Notes under the pieces: generated by a model | What the model was told of the DNA's origin: nothing | Databases searched by the model: none | What the model saw: the letters and a program-made list of their open reading frames with translations, nothing else | Position numbers and translations under genes: made by a program | NCBI GenBank assembly: GCA_963774455.1 | Contig: CAVZFD010000005.1 | Coordinates: 62,001 to 126,000, forward strand | Direction of reading: 5' to 3' | DNA length: 64,000 nt | From: DATFVA01 sp963774455 | GTDB taxonomy: Bacteria; Bacteroidota; Ignavibacteria; Ignavibacteriales; Ignavibacteriaceae | In this document: piece after piece, positions 54,726 to 63,919 of the stretch | Layout of the letters: each line of letters starts with the position of its first letter | How positions within the stretch are numbered: the stretch's first letter is position 1

Positions 54726-57700
54726 TATTTTTGCTGATAGCATCCGCTGCATCGTTTGCACAGTCGCCTCACGGAGACAACTTCAATATTGATTGTTCGT
54801 TTTGTCATGAAGCCTCATCCTGGAATGTTAATCCTGCGAAAGTTACATTTGACCACAGCACAACAGGTTTCGATTTAATAGGCCAGCACAGGGAGGTAAA
54901 CTGCAGGTCTTGCCATGAGTCCCTCATATTTTCAAAAGCCAAAGAAAAAGAAGATTGTTTCTCCTGTCATAAAGATGTTCACCGCGGATCCGTGGGATAC
55001 GACTGTCAGAGGTGCCATACTTCTGAAACCTGGATAGTGAAGGATATAAATGTTGTTCACCAGGAAAGCCGGTTTCCTCTGGTTGGTGCGCACCGACTGG
55101 CCGACTGCGAGCAGTGTCATACAGATTACCAGGATTTGAATTTTCAGGTACTTTCGATTGATTGCTATGCATGTCACCAGGCCGATTATATGGCGACTAC
55201 AAGCCCCGTACATAGTACCGCCGGCTTCTCAACCAACTGCGAGGAATGCCACGATGTAACAAGCATGGTATGGTCGGCAACGAATTTCAATCACGATTTC
55301 TTCCCGTTGAAAGGTGGACACGATATAGAATGCGCCTCCTGTCATGGAAGCGGAGGTAACTTCGGCGGGCTTTCAACCAACTGCTACTCGTGCCACGAAT
55401 CAGATTATAATGCAACAACGGATCCTAACCACGTACTCGGTCAATTTAATCAGGACTGTACCCAATGCCATACCATAAACGGCTGGTCACCCGCGGAATT
55501 CGATCATAACCAAACGCAGTTCGAATTAACGGGTGCGCACATAAACACAGACTGCTCATCCTGTCACTCCCAGGGATTCGCAGGTACACCGATGGACTGT
55601 TATTCATGTCACCAGAGCTCCTATAACAATTCTACAAATCCCAACCATGCCGGTGCAGGAATATCAACGGAATGCCAGGATTGTCATAACACGACCGCGT
55701 TTATTCCTTCAACTTTTGATCATACTACCACCGGGTTTGAGTTAACCGGTCGGCATACAACTCTCGATTGTTCATCTTGTCACCAAGGGACAACCTCGAA
55801 CGCAGACCCCGCATGCTTCTCCTGCCACGAAGCAGATTATACCCGGGCAGAGAACCACGTTGCGCAGAATTATCCGCATGAGTGCGAAATGTGTCATAAC
55901 ACTAATACCTGGGACGATGCTGATTTTAATCATTCGGCCACTGCTTTTCCGCTGACCGGCGCACATCAGACCGTTGACTGCTCAAGTTGTCATCAGAGCG
56001 GATTTACAGGAACACCAATGCAGTGCGAAAGCTGTCATCAGTTTGATTTTAATAATACGACCAATCCGAATCACCAGACGATAGGGATATCGACTGACTG
56101 CCAGACCTGTCATACAACCAATCCAGGCTGGCAGCCGGCTGCGTTCCCGATCCATAATAATTTTTATGAGATTCTTGGGGCGCACGTTAATATTACGGAT
56201 TGTGGTGATTGTCATAATGGCAATTATACGACAACCCCGAATGAATGCTACGGGTGTCATGCCGATAACTATAATAATACAACCAATCCAAATCATCAGT
56301 CGGTGGGATTCGGTACTGACTGTCAGAGCTGTCATACGCAAAATGCATGGCAGCCCGCTTCATTTGACCATGATGCTCAGTATTTTCCAATATATTCAGG
56401 GAAGCATAACGGTGTATGGAACGCATGTTCTGATTGTCATACACAATCAAATAATTATTCGATCTTCTCCTGTGTAACCTGCCACGAACACAACCAGCAG
56501 GATACGGATGATGAACACCAGGGGGTTCAGGGATATGTCTATGAAAGCAATGCCTGTTATGCATGTCATCCGACGGGTGATTCTGAGGGTGCTTTTAATC
56601 ATGATCTTTCTAATTTCCCTCTTACCGGTGCGCATACAACAGTTGCATGTGAACAGTGCCATGTGAACGGGTATTCACAGCCGCCGTCGATAGTATGTGC
56701 GGATTGCCATCAGGCTGATTTTAATGGAACCACTAATCCGAATCATCAATCATTGGGAATAACGACCGACTGTGAAACCTGTCATACAACAAATCCCGGA
56801 TGGCAGCCTGCTCAGTTTCCGCAGCATAGTCAGTTTTTTGAATTAACCGGGCAGCATGCATCCATAACTGACTGCAACACGTGCCATAATGGAAATTACA
56901 ACCTTACATCATCCGATTGCGTACAATGTCACCAGAACGATTATAACAACGCCGCAAACCCGAACCATACTGCTGCAGGAATACCAGTAACCTGCGAGGA
57001 CTGCCATACTTCCAGCGGGTGGTCGCCGTCGACATTCAATCATACAACTACAGGATTTGTTCTGGACGGAGCTCATACCTCGCTGCAGTGTTCAACCTGT
57101 CACCAGGGAATTATTACAGGTCTGAATCCTGACTGTGTATCCTGTCATCAGGCAGATTACAATTCAGCAGCGAACCCAAACCACGTGGCTGCAGGAATTC
57201 CTATTACCTGCCAGGACTGTCATACTTCCAGCGGGTGGTCGCCGTCGACATTCAATCATACAACTACAGGATTTGTTCTGGACGGAGCTCATACCTCACT
57301 ACAGTGCTCAACCTGTCACCAGGGAATTATTACAGGTCTGAATCCTGACTGTGTATCCTGTCATCAGGCAGATTACAATTCAGCTGCGAACCCAAACCAC
57401 GTGGCTGCAGGAATTCCTATTACCTGCCAGGACTGTCATACTACAACCGCCTTTATACCATCGACATTCAATCATACAACTACAGGATTTGTTCTGGACG
57501 GAGCTCATACCTCACTGCAGTGCTCAAACTGTCACCAGGGAATTATTACAGGTTTGAATCCTGACTGTGTATCCTGTCATCAGTCAGATTACAATTCAGC
57601 TGCGAACCCAAATCACGTGGCTGCAGGACTTCCTATTACATGCCAGGACTGTCATACTACAACCGCCTTTATACCATCGACTTTCGACCATGGAACTACG

Positions 57701-58549
57701 GGCTTCCAGTTGCTGGGCGTACATGCACAGATACAGTGTTCGGATTGTCATCAGGGTACTGTAACAGGCTTAAGCCCAAACTGTTTGCCCTGCCATCAGT
57801 CGGAATACAACTCTGCCCCAAACCATGTCTCCCAGGGCTACCCTTCGAACTGCGATCTTTGCCACAGTTTCAACGGTTGGATTCCGGCATCCTTCGATCA
57901 CAACAATACGAACTTTCCGCTGACGGGAGCTCATCTAGAGGTTCAATGCTCTGGTTGTCATGCTTCAGGATTTACTGGTACGCCAACAGAATGCGTCGCC
58001 TGTCACCAGACCAATTATAACAATACGACGAACCCTAGTCATACTGCGTTGCAATTGTCAACGGAATGCCAGACCTGTCATACAACCAATCCCGGTTGGG
58101 CGCCTGCACAATTCCCTGATCATGGAAATTACTTCCAGTTCGTCGGTGCACATATTGCCATTGCTAACGATTGTAATGCATGCCACAACGGCAACTACAA
58201 CAATACTCCCAACACCTGTTACGGATGTCATTCAGATAACTTTAATGGAACGACAAATCCTCCGCATGTTCAGTTGAACTTCGCGCACGAATGCCTTACC
58301 TGTCATACCCAAAACGCATGGCAGCCGGCAACCTTTGATCATAGTTTTTATAATCTGCATAATCCTCATAACACAATGGACTGCAATAGCTGTCATTCAG
58401 AAGCAAATTATCAGCCCCAGTGCCTGAGCTGTCACTATAATGATTTCCTTGAAGAGCATGACCCCGGTGATCCTACCAATTGCTGGGATTGTCATTCAAC
58501 CTCACATTGGGGCGACGGTCCGGTTATGAATCCGACAAAAATAAATTAG
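54704..58549 (+). CDS. Giant multiheme cytochrome c with 52 CXXCH motifs
   Basis: The 1281-residue protein has a signal peptide (about 1-19, cleavage near FAQ) and 52 CXXCH motifs by my count, one per about 25 residues, in the same F-(D/N)-H...G-x-H...C-x2-C-H modules as its neighbour. Linkers are Asn/Thr-rich. From about 57,000 to 57,690 successive 216-bp (72-residue, three-heme) units are nearly identical. The start overlaps the previous gene by 22 bp; a beta-barrel gene starts 1 bp after the stop. It likely acts as a long electron wire in the periplasm or across/outside the outer membrane. Confidence 0.95.
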   Translation: MRILSFIIFLLIASAASFAQSPHGDNFNIDCSFCHEASSWNVNPAKVTFDHSTTGFDLIGQHREVNCRSCHESLIFSKAKEKEDCFSCHKDVHRGSVGYDCQRCHTSETWIVKDINVVHQESRFPLVGAHRLADCEQCHTDYQDLNFQVLSIDCYACHQADYMATTSPVHSTAGFSTNCEECHDVTSMVWSATNFNHDFFPLKGGHDIECASCHGSGGNFGGLSTNCYSCHESDYNATTDPNHVLGQFNQDCTQCHTINGWSPAEFDHNQTQFELTGAHINTDCSSCHSQGFAGTPMDCYSCHQSSYNNSTNPNHAGAGISTECQDCHNTTAFIPSTFDHTTTGFELTGRHTTLDCSSCHQGTTSNADPACFSCHEADYTRAENHVAQNYPHECEMCHNTNTWDDADFNHSATAFPLTGAHQTVDCSSCHQSGFTGTPMQCESCHQFDFNNTTNPNHQTIGISTDCQTCHTTNPGWQPAAFPIHNNFYEILGAHVNITDCGDCHNGNYTTTPNECYGCHADNYNNTTNPNHQSVGFGTDCQSCHTQNAWQPASFDHDAQYFPIYSGKHNGVWNACSDCHTQSNNYSIFSCVTCHEHNQQDTDDEHQGVQGYVYESNACYACHPTGDSEGAFNHDLSNFPLTGAHTTVACEQCHVNGYSQPPSIVCADCHQADFNGTTNPNHQSLGITTDCETCHTTNPGWQPAQFPQHSQFFELTGQHASITDCNTCHNGNYNLTSSDCVQCHQNDYNNAANPNHTAAGIPVTCEDCHTSSGWSPSTFNHTTTGFVLDGAHTSLQCSTCHQGIITGLNPDCVSCHQADYNSAANPNHVAAGIPITCQDCHTSSGWSPSTFNHTTTGFVLDGAHTSLQCSTCHQGIITGLNPDCVSCHQADYNSAANPNHVAAGIPITCQDCHTTTAFIPSTFNHTTTGFVLDGAHTSLQCSNCHQGIITGLNPDCVSCHQSDYNSAANPNHVAAGLPITCQDCHTTTAFIPSTFDHGTTGFQLLGVHAQIQCSDCHQGTVTGLSPNCLPCHQSEYNSAPNHVSQGYPSNCDLCHSFNGWIPASFDHNNTNFPLTGAHLEVQCSGCHASGFTGTPTECVACHQTNYNNTTNPSHTALQLSTECQTCHTTNPGWAPAQFPDHGNYFQFVGAHIAIANDCNACHNGNYNNTPNTCYGCHSDNFNGTTNPPHVQLNFAHECLTCHTQNAWQPATFDHSFYNLHNPHNTMDCNSCHSEANYQPQCLSCHYNDFLEEHDPGDPTNCWDCHSTSHWGDGPVMNPTKIN
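57000..57690 (+). repeat. 216-bp in-frame tandem repeats in the 52-heme cytochrome
   Basis: Units beginning at about 57132, 57348 and 57564 share nearly identical DNA with exact 216-bp register (each encodes CVSCHQ(A/S)DYNSAANPNH...GLNPD with three CXXCH). The preceding part (from about 57000) matches the second half of the unit. Identity decays to both sides, as expected for recent unequal recombination within a coding region. Confidence 0.9.
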
Positions 58550-58550
58550 G

Positions 58551-60179
58551 ATGATTTTGAGTAGACGAGCACATATAATTTTTCTCTTCATTTTCGGTTT
58601 CGCCGGAAGCGGAATTTTTGCGTCTTCATTTGAAAAAATAGAAAAGACTGGGACCGTTACATATAAATCATCCCAGAATGTTTATGTGAAATTTGAGAAC
58701 ACCGAGGGTATTTTACAGGGAGATACACTTTACCAGAAAACAAATAACCAATTAATCCCTGCTGTAATCGTTCAGTTTATATCAACCAAATCAGTTGCAG
58801 GAGAGTCGATAGGTAACATAGAACTTAAGGTTGATGATAAGCTATATGTAGTTATCGAGAGGGAGCTACCCGATGCTGTAACAGATGAAAGAACGGTCAC
58901 GAATCCCATCCCTATCTCAACAGGCACGGCCGATGCAAGTATTAGTGATAATTTCAAATCTAGGAAAAAAGAGGAGCCGGCTATTTCAGGAAAACTTTCT
59001 GTGCAGTCATACTCAAACGTTTCCAACTCGCCGTACTTCATTGATAACCAAAGGTGGCGATATTCATTTGCACTGAAGGCAAAGAACATAAGTGGAAGCA
59101 GGCTGTCATTCTCCGATTATATGACATTTGCGTACAGGGCAGATCAGTGGTCGAGTATAAAGGATAACTTCGGCAGGAGTCTCAGGGTGTACGATTTTGC
59201 TTTAAGTTATGAATTTGATCTCAAAACCACAGTGTGGCTGGGAAGGCATCTTAACAGGAAAATATCAAATATTAGCTCAATTGACGGAATACAGTTTGAA
59301 ACAGGAATAAGAGAAAATTACGTTGGTGTTGTCGCAGGATCAAGACCAAACTATACTGATCTCGGGCTCAACCTTAAGCTGTTTGAGTACGGCTTCTACG
59401 TAGGGCGTGAAGATTCATTAAGTTCAGGTTATATGAATAACACCTTTGCCTTCTTCGAGCAGACCAATGATTTTAAAACAGACAGGAGATTCCTTTATTT
59501 CCAGCATTCCAATTCGCTGCTGCCGAATACGAATGTTTTTTTATCAACTGAAGTTGATATGTTCAAACAGATCAGCGGAGTGAAGAAAAACGAATTCCAG
59601 CTTACAAGTCTTTTTGCATCCGTAAGATATTCTCCTTCAAGAGTGGTTTCATTCTCGCTAAATTATGATGCGCGGAAGAACGTAATTTATTACCAAACAT
59701 TTAAGAACTTTATCGACAGTTTGTTTGAAAACGAGACCAGGCAGGGATTCAACGCGAGGCTTAACATCAGACCCTTTAACAGGCTGAACCTGGGACTGAC
59801 AGGCGGATACAGGTTTCAGAAATCAGATATCAAACCTACGAGAAATTTCGGTGGCTACCTTACATACTCACGGATCCCGGAGATAGAAATAACCCCAACT
59901 GTTTCTTACACCAAACTGATAACCAGTTATATTGAAGGCGGGGTTGCAGGCTTAAGGTTGAGCAGGAGCTTTGGAATTTATTTCGATTTTTCAGTTTACT
60001 ACCGCAACACGCAGTACAAGTTTTATAGCGCCATTGGAAAACTAAATCAGAACTCTGTTTCTGTTGACCTTTCAACCTTTCTGCTAAATCCGGTTTTCCT
60101 TTCGGTCAGCTACGAAGGAATTTTCGAGCAAACCAGCACCTCGGGCAGGATCCTTCTCGACCTCACCACCCGTTTCTAA
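58551..60179 (+). CDS. Outer-membrane beta-barrel protein of the multiheme cluster
   Basis: The 542-residue protein has a signal peptide (about 1-25) and a short N-terminal beta domain (about 30-105, SH3-like by appearance). From about 150 onward it shows alternating-pattern strands with many Tyr, Phe and Ser and ends LLDLTTRF, the C-terminal aromatic expected for BAM-inserted barrels. The number of strands cannot be counted safely by eye, but the length would allow 20 or more. It is directly downstream of two giant cytochromes and lacks CXXCH, which suits a porin sheath for an electron conduit. This role is inference. Confidence 0.8.
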   Translation: MILSRRAHIIFLFIFGFAGSGIFASSFEKIEKTGTVTYKSSQNVYVKFENTEGILQGDTLYQKTNNQLIPAVIVQFISTKSVAGESIGNIELKVDDKLYVVIERELPDAVTDERTVTNPIPISTGTADASISDNFKSRKKEEPAISGKLSVQSYSNVSNSPYFIDNQRWRYSFALKAKNISGSRLSFSDYMTFAYRADQWSSIKDNFGRSLRVYDFALSYEFDLKTTVWLGRHLNRKISNISSIDGIQFETGIRENYVGVVAGSRPNYTDLGLNLKLFEYGFYVGREDSLSSGYMNNTFAFFEQTNDFKTDRRFLYFQHSNSLLPNTNVFLSTEVDMFKQISGVKKNEFQLTSLFASVRYSPSRVVSFSLNYDARKNVIYYQTFKNFIDSLFENETRQGFNARLNIRPFNRLNLGLTGGYRFQKSDIKPTRNFGGYLTYSRIPEIEITPTVSYTKLITSYIEGGVAGLRLSRSFGIYFDFSVYYRNTQYKFYSAIGKLNQNSVSVDLSTFLLNPVFLSVSYEGIFEQTSTSGRILLDLTTRF

Positions 60180-60200
60180 CTAATCATTACGAACCCAACT

Positions 60201-60229
60201 TGTCATTCTGAATTTAGTTCAGAATCTCA
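60201..60229. repeat. REP-like palindromic repeat
   Basis: ATTCTGAA-TTTAG-TTCAGAAT (60205-60225) is a perfect 8-bp palindrome with a 5-nt spacer, inside TGTCATTCTGAA...CAGAATCTCA. From memory, this kind of sequence is a frequent intergenic dispersed palindrome in Bacteroidota genomes. Only one copy is seen in this window. Confidence 0.5.
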
Positions 60230-60449
60230 TAATCTCTCACTCAGGCTGTCGAATTGAGGTCCTATCGATTTGTAATTAAACCTTGAACTAATAATGGGCT
60301 GAACAGAAATCAAGGATACCCGAACCAATCGTTTCAACAGTTTATCCTGTGCTCCCTCTCCCGAAGTTTAACGCAAAGCTATGGGGTACACTCTTAAAGT
60401 TTTTTCTTTACGAATATTTTATAACTTACCTATATGAAATCTTTACTTT

Positions 60450-61520
60450 GTGCCAAATATCTTTGGAATCGCCATGCATGAGTCCATAGGAGCACTCCAT
60501 ATGCACTCTATTTATTCGGATGGTTCCGGAAAAGTTGAAGATATAGCCGGTTTCGCTGATGAAGTAGGATTAGATTTTATTATCCTTACTGATCACAACA
60601 CACTACGAGCCCTAAAGGAAGGCTACGAAAAATGGTACGGTAAGACACTGCTGCTTGTAGGATGTGAAATAAATGACAAAGAAAACAAAAACCACTACCT
60701 GGCATTTAATATCAACGAAACATATTCCACGAGGATATCAGCCAAAGAATACGTAAGAAAAATTAAAGAAGCCGGAGGGATAGGTTTCCTTGCTCATCCC
60801 CATGAAAAAAGAACACATATGGCCGAGCATCCGCCGTATCCATGGACAGAATGGGACACAAAAGATTTCACAGGAATAGAGATCTGGAATCATATGTCGG
60901 AGTGGATGGAAAACCTCACCGAAGAAAATAAGTACAAGGCATTCCTTCATCCTTTAAAGACAATAGAAGCACCTCCCGCTGAAACGCTAAAAGTGTGGGA
61001 CGACCTCAACCAGGAAAGGAAAGTCGTTGGTATAGGTGGGGTTGATGCGCACGCGCACAAATACAACATTCTGGGATTCCTTGAAGTTGAAGTATTCCCA
61101 TATAAGGTTCTTTTCAAATCAATTCGGACGCACATCCTGACCGAAAAAAAAATAAAGAGGGATAATTCACCCGAAGGAATAGAAGCTGCAAAAAAAATAA
61201 TATACAAGTCTCTGGAAGAGGGGAAATGTTTTATTGCCAATGATTACCATGCTGATTCAAAAGGATTCGAATTTTATGCCGAAGCAGGAAGCAAGAAATA
61301 TTGTATGGGGGAATCACCCGGTTTCACAAGTGAAACAAAATTGATTGTAAAAGTTCCAGTTGACAAAGCAGAGATACGAATTATCAGGAACGGCAAACTT
61401 TACACCAAAACAGAATCCTCAAACTATGAAATGAAAGTTAAATCGAGGGGAGTCTACAGGGTTGAGATCTTCCACAACAGTAACGCCTGGATCTACTCCA
61501 ACCCCATCCGCTTCCTTTAA
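60450..61520 (+). CDS. PHP-domain metal-dependent hydrolase
   Basis: The 356-residue protein has PHP-domain motifs: HMHSIYSDGSGKVEDIAGFA (HxH and D), LTDHNTL, a GCEIND stretch, HPHEK and GGVDAHAHKYN with metal-binding His and Asp. PHP proteins are phosphoesterases or nucleases; the substrate here is unknown. The ATG at 60474 (MHESIG) begins just before the first motif and is preferred over the in-frame upstream start at 60450. The C-terminal region (about 260-356) is a beta-rich domain. Not part of the cytochrome operon (270-bp gap). Confidence 0.9.
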   Translation: MPNIFGIAMHESIGALHMHSIYSDGSGKVEDIAGFADEVGLDFIILTDHNTLRALKEGYEKWYGKTLLLVGCEINDKENKNHYLAFNINETYSTRISAKEYVRKIKEAGGIGFLAHPHEKRTHMAEHPPYPWTEWDTKDFTGIEIWNHMSEWMENLTEENKYKAFLHPLKTIEAPPAETLKVWDDLNQERKVVGIGGVDAHAHKYNILGFLEVEVFPYKVLFKSIRTHILTEKKIKRDNSPEGIEAAKKIIYKSLEEGKCFIANDYHADSKGFEFYAEAGSKKYCMGESPGFTSETKLIVKVPVDKAEIRIIRNGKLYTKTESSNYEMKVKSRGVYRVEIFHNSNAWIYSNPIRFL

Positions 61521-61976
61521 AACTTCCTTCATATAAACAGTCTCCATTTTATTTCCTAATCGAATAAGTGCAGCATATTACACTTTTTTATCTCTCTCTG
61601 GTTGGGATCATCTTTTAGCGATGGAGAGATACCATACATTACAAAGATTTGATTGGTAAAATCTGATGTGAAACCGGTTGAAACCATTAAATGCGGAATA
61701 GAAACTGGAAAATGGATTAAAACTAATTCCTGCAAGGTGATGAAATAATTCCTCTAAATAATCAATATTTTTTTTGTAACTTTTATAACTGGAAATTGCT
61801 GTGTAAATTTTGCGCCCGTAGTTCAATTGGATAGAATGTTGGATTCCGGTTCCAAAGGTTGCAGGTTCGAATCCTGCCGGGCGCACTAATAATGAATTTT
61901 TTATTGGAACCTTAATCCATTAAGTATTAAATTTAATACTTTGATTTTTAAGAATAATCTGTAGGACAGAACGTAA
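61521..61976. other. Intergenic stretch holding only the tRNA
   Basis: Apart from tRNA-Arg (61812-61885) there is no supported gene between the PHP gene and the TPR gene. A minus-strand frame across the tRNA is spurious. Confidence 0.6.
61812..61885 (+). tRNA. tRNA-Arg (anticodon CCG)
   Basis: A complete cloverleaf is visible: acceptor GCGCCCG / CGGGCGC (61812-61818 with 61878-61884), D-arm, anticodon stem TTGGA / TCCAA around loop TTCCGGT (anticodon CCG, decoding CGG), and T-arm GCAGG-TTCGAAT-CCTGC. Discriminator base A at 61885; the 3' CCA is not encoded. Confidence 0.97.
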
Positions 61977-62666
61977 ATGCTCACTAAAAAGAAAAAACTT
62001 TCACGGAAAGAAATTAAAGAAGATAAGCTTGTTACATCTTATTACCAGGCGCAGAGTTTTGTGGTGGAAAATAAGTCCCGACTCTTAGCTTACGCAGGAG
62101 TACTCGTCGTTATTATTCTTGCCGTGATATATTATGTTAACCATAAGAAGGAAGTTAACCAGGAAGCTGGAGTTGCATTGTCGAGGGTTATCGATTCGTA
62201 CGACAGGGGCGCGTACCTTGAGGCAATTGAAGGTAAAGCAGGCACTGAGGTAATGGGTCTTAAAAAGATTGTTGAGGAGTATGACGGAACGGAAAATGGT
62301 GAAACTGCAAAGATCTACCTCGCTAACAGCTATAACAGCCTGGGTAAGTTTGATGAGGCTTTTAATTACTATAAGGATTATACGGGCGATATTTCCATGC
62401 TAAAGGCCGCTTCACTGGCGGGACAGGCAGGGTATTACGCTTATAAAAAAGAGTTTGAGAAAGCGGCAGACCTTTATAGGGACGCTGCTCACGTTAGCAA
62501 GTATAATGTAGATAATCCCGACTTCCTGCTGAAAAGTGCGATAAACTATATAAACGCCGGAAAAAAAGAACAGGCAAAGGATCTATTAACAACGATTAAA
62601 AAGGATTATAAAACCTCCACAGCCAGCAGGGAGGCTGATCGCTACCTGGCCCTGGTTGAAGCTTGA
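61977..62666 (+). CDS. YfgM-like anchored TPR protein
   Basis: The 229-residue product has a lysine-rich N-terminus, one membrane helix (about 39-58) and several TPR-like repeats (ETAKIYLANSYNSLGKFDEAFNYYKDY, AASLAGQAGYYAYKKEFEKAADLYRDAA, LLKSAINYINAGKKEQAKDLLTTI). The architecture matches the YfgM/Tol-Pal-type TPR_21 family, inner-membrane ancillary chaperones linked to SecYEG and BamB. The topology should put the TPR domain in the periplasm. A terminator follows. Confidence 0.85.
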   Translation: MLTKKKKLSRKEIKEDKLVTSYYQAQSFVVENKSRLLAYAGVLVVIILAVIYYVNHKKEVNQEAGVALSRVIDSYDRGAYLEAIEGKAGTEVMGLKKIVEEYDGTENGETAKIYLANSYNSLGKFDEAFNYYKDYTGDISMLKAASLAGQAGYYAYKKEFEKAADLYRDAAHVSKYNVDNPDFLLKSAINYINAGKKEQAKDLLTTIKKDYKTSTASREADRYLALVEA

Positions 62667-62682
62667 TATTACGCAATTCTTT

Positions 62683-62708
62683 AAAAGCCGCTTTCTAACG
62701 GCTTTTTT
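62683..62708 (+). terminator. Rho-independent terminator
   Basis: Eight-base-pair stem AAAAGCCG / CGGCTTTT with an 8-nt loop and a T-rich tail, 16 bp after the TPR gene. Confidence 0.9.
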
Positions 62709-62849
62709 CATTTTTATGTACATTTTTATCAAAAAACGGGTTGCTTTTAACCCGAAACGGCCTGTTTTTATCAAATCCTGTTTCTTGACTTTCAGGCTGT
62801 ATATATCTATTTTTTTTATCCTATTAATAAATTTTAAACCTAGGGATTT

Positions 62850-63413
62850 ATGGCCGATACTTCTGATTTTCGAAATGGACTTATAATTAAATATAAAAAC
62901 GATCTTTATACGATTACTGAATTCCAACATGTAAAACCCGGTAAGGGGGGTGCATTCGTAAGGACTACCTTAAAAAATCTAAGAACCGGCAAGGTTCTCG
63001 ATAATACTTTCCGCGCAGGCGAGGGTATCGATATCGTCAGGGTAGAGAGAAGGAAGTATCAGTTCCTTTACAGGGAGGGAGATTTCCTGGTGTGTATGGA
63101 TAATGATACTTACGAACAGATCAACATTTCTAAAAGCCTCTTCGGCGACGGCGGGAAGTACCTTAAAGAGGGTGAAGAAGTTGATATCCTTTTCAACGGG
63201 TCTGAAATAATAAATGTTGAAATTCCGATTTTTGTCACGCTTAAAGTGGTTCACACCGAACCGGGCTTTAGGGGTAATACAGCAACAGGTGCACTGAAGC
63301 CCGCAGAGTTGGAAACCGGTGCAAGTGTAAATGTTCCTTTATTTATTGATGTTAACGACTTACTGAAGGTTGATACCAGGACAGGTGAGTACGTTGAAAG
63401 AATAAAATCTTAA
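62850..63413 (+). CDS. efp: Elongation factor P
   Basis: EF-P helps ribosomes translate polyproline stretches. The 187-residue protein shows the conserved FQHVKPGKGGAFVRTTLKNLRTG segment with a Lys at the tip of domain I (PGKG), and the C-terminal EF-P signature GNTATGALKPAELETGASVNVPLFI. Length is normal. It is followed 15 bp later by accB, an arrangement common in Bacteroidota and Firmicutes. Confidence 0.97.
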   Translation: MADTSDFRNGLIIKYKNDLYTITEFQHVKPGKGGAFVRTTLKNLRTGKVLDNTFRAGEGIDIVRVERRKYQFLYREGDFLVCMDNDTYEQINISKSLFGDGGKYLKEGEEVDILFNGSEIINVEIPIFVTLKVVHTEPGFRGNTATGALKPAELETGASVNVPLFIDVNDLLKVDTRTGEYVERIKS

Positions 63414-63428
63414 AAACCAAGGAATCCA

Positions 63429-63896
63429 ATGGATTTAAACCTGATCAGGAAACTTGTTAAGCTTATAGATTCAAGCGAAGTTACGGATCTTGAGATTGAA
63501 GAAAATGGTTTGCGAGTTAAAATAGCAAAGAAAATAAGGGGGGTTAAGGCTATTACTCAACCGCAGATTCTCCCTCATTCACAAACTGTCCCCCTGGCTT
63601 CTGCCGCCCAAAAGAGTGAGGAAAGCGGCACCACCAAAGAAGAAAGCAAGGAAAAACTGCACGAAGTTCATTCTCCAATAGTGGGAACTTTCTACAGAGC
63701 CCCGGCACCTGATGCCGATCCATATGCACAGGTTGGCGATACGATTTCGCAGGGAACTGTTCTGTGTATAGTTGAAGCAATGAAACTTATGAATGAAATT
63801 GAATCAGACGTAAGCGGAAAAATTGTAAAAATTCTTGTTGAAAACGGTAAACCGGTTGAATATAATCAGCCATTATTCCTGGTTCAGACAAGTTAA
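63429..63896 (+). CDS. accB: Biotin carboxyl carrier protein of acetyl-CoA carboxylase
   Basis: AccB carries biotin for acetyl-CoA carboxylase, the first step of fatty acid synthesis. The 155-residue protein has an N-terminal dimerisation region, a flexible linker rich in Ser, Glu and Lys (about 45-80), and a C-terminal biotinyl domain with the EAMKLMNEI motif (biotinylated Lys near residue 117) and HSPIVGTFYRAPAPDA. It is followed by accC 23 bp downstream. Confidence 0.97.
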   Translation: MDLNLIRKLVKLIDSSEVTDLEIEENGLRVKIAKKIRGVKAITQPQILPHSQTVPLASAAQKSEESGTTKEESKEKLHEVHSPIVGTFYRAPAPDADPYAQVGDTISQGTVLCIVEAMKLMNEIESDVSGKIVKILVENGKPVEYNQPLFLVQTS

Positions 63897-63919
63897 TTCT
63901 CAGGAAGTTTGAGGAAGAT

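Noticed and set aside
57000..57690. Possible CRISPR-like array because of regular repeats
   Set aside because: The repeats are long (216 bp), coding and without unique spacers; no cas genes are present in the window.
57135..57764. Three similar short open frames spaced by 216 bp
   Set aside because: They are out-of-frame shadows of the tandem repeat within the 52-heme cytochrome gene.
61608..61886. Minus-strand open frame starting MRPAGFEPATF
   Set aside because: This is the well-known false translation of a tRNA 3' half; the tRNA-Arg on the plus strand explains it.
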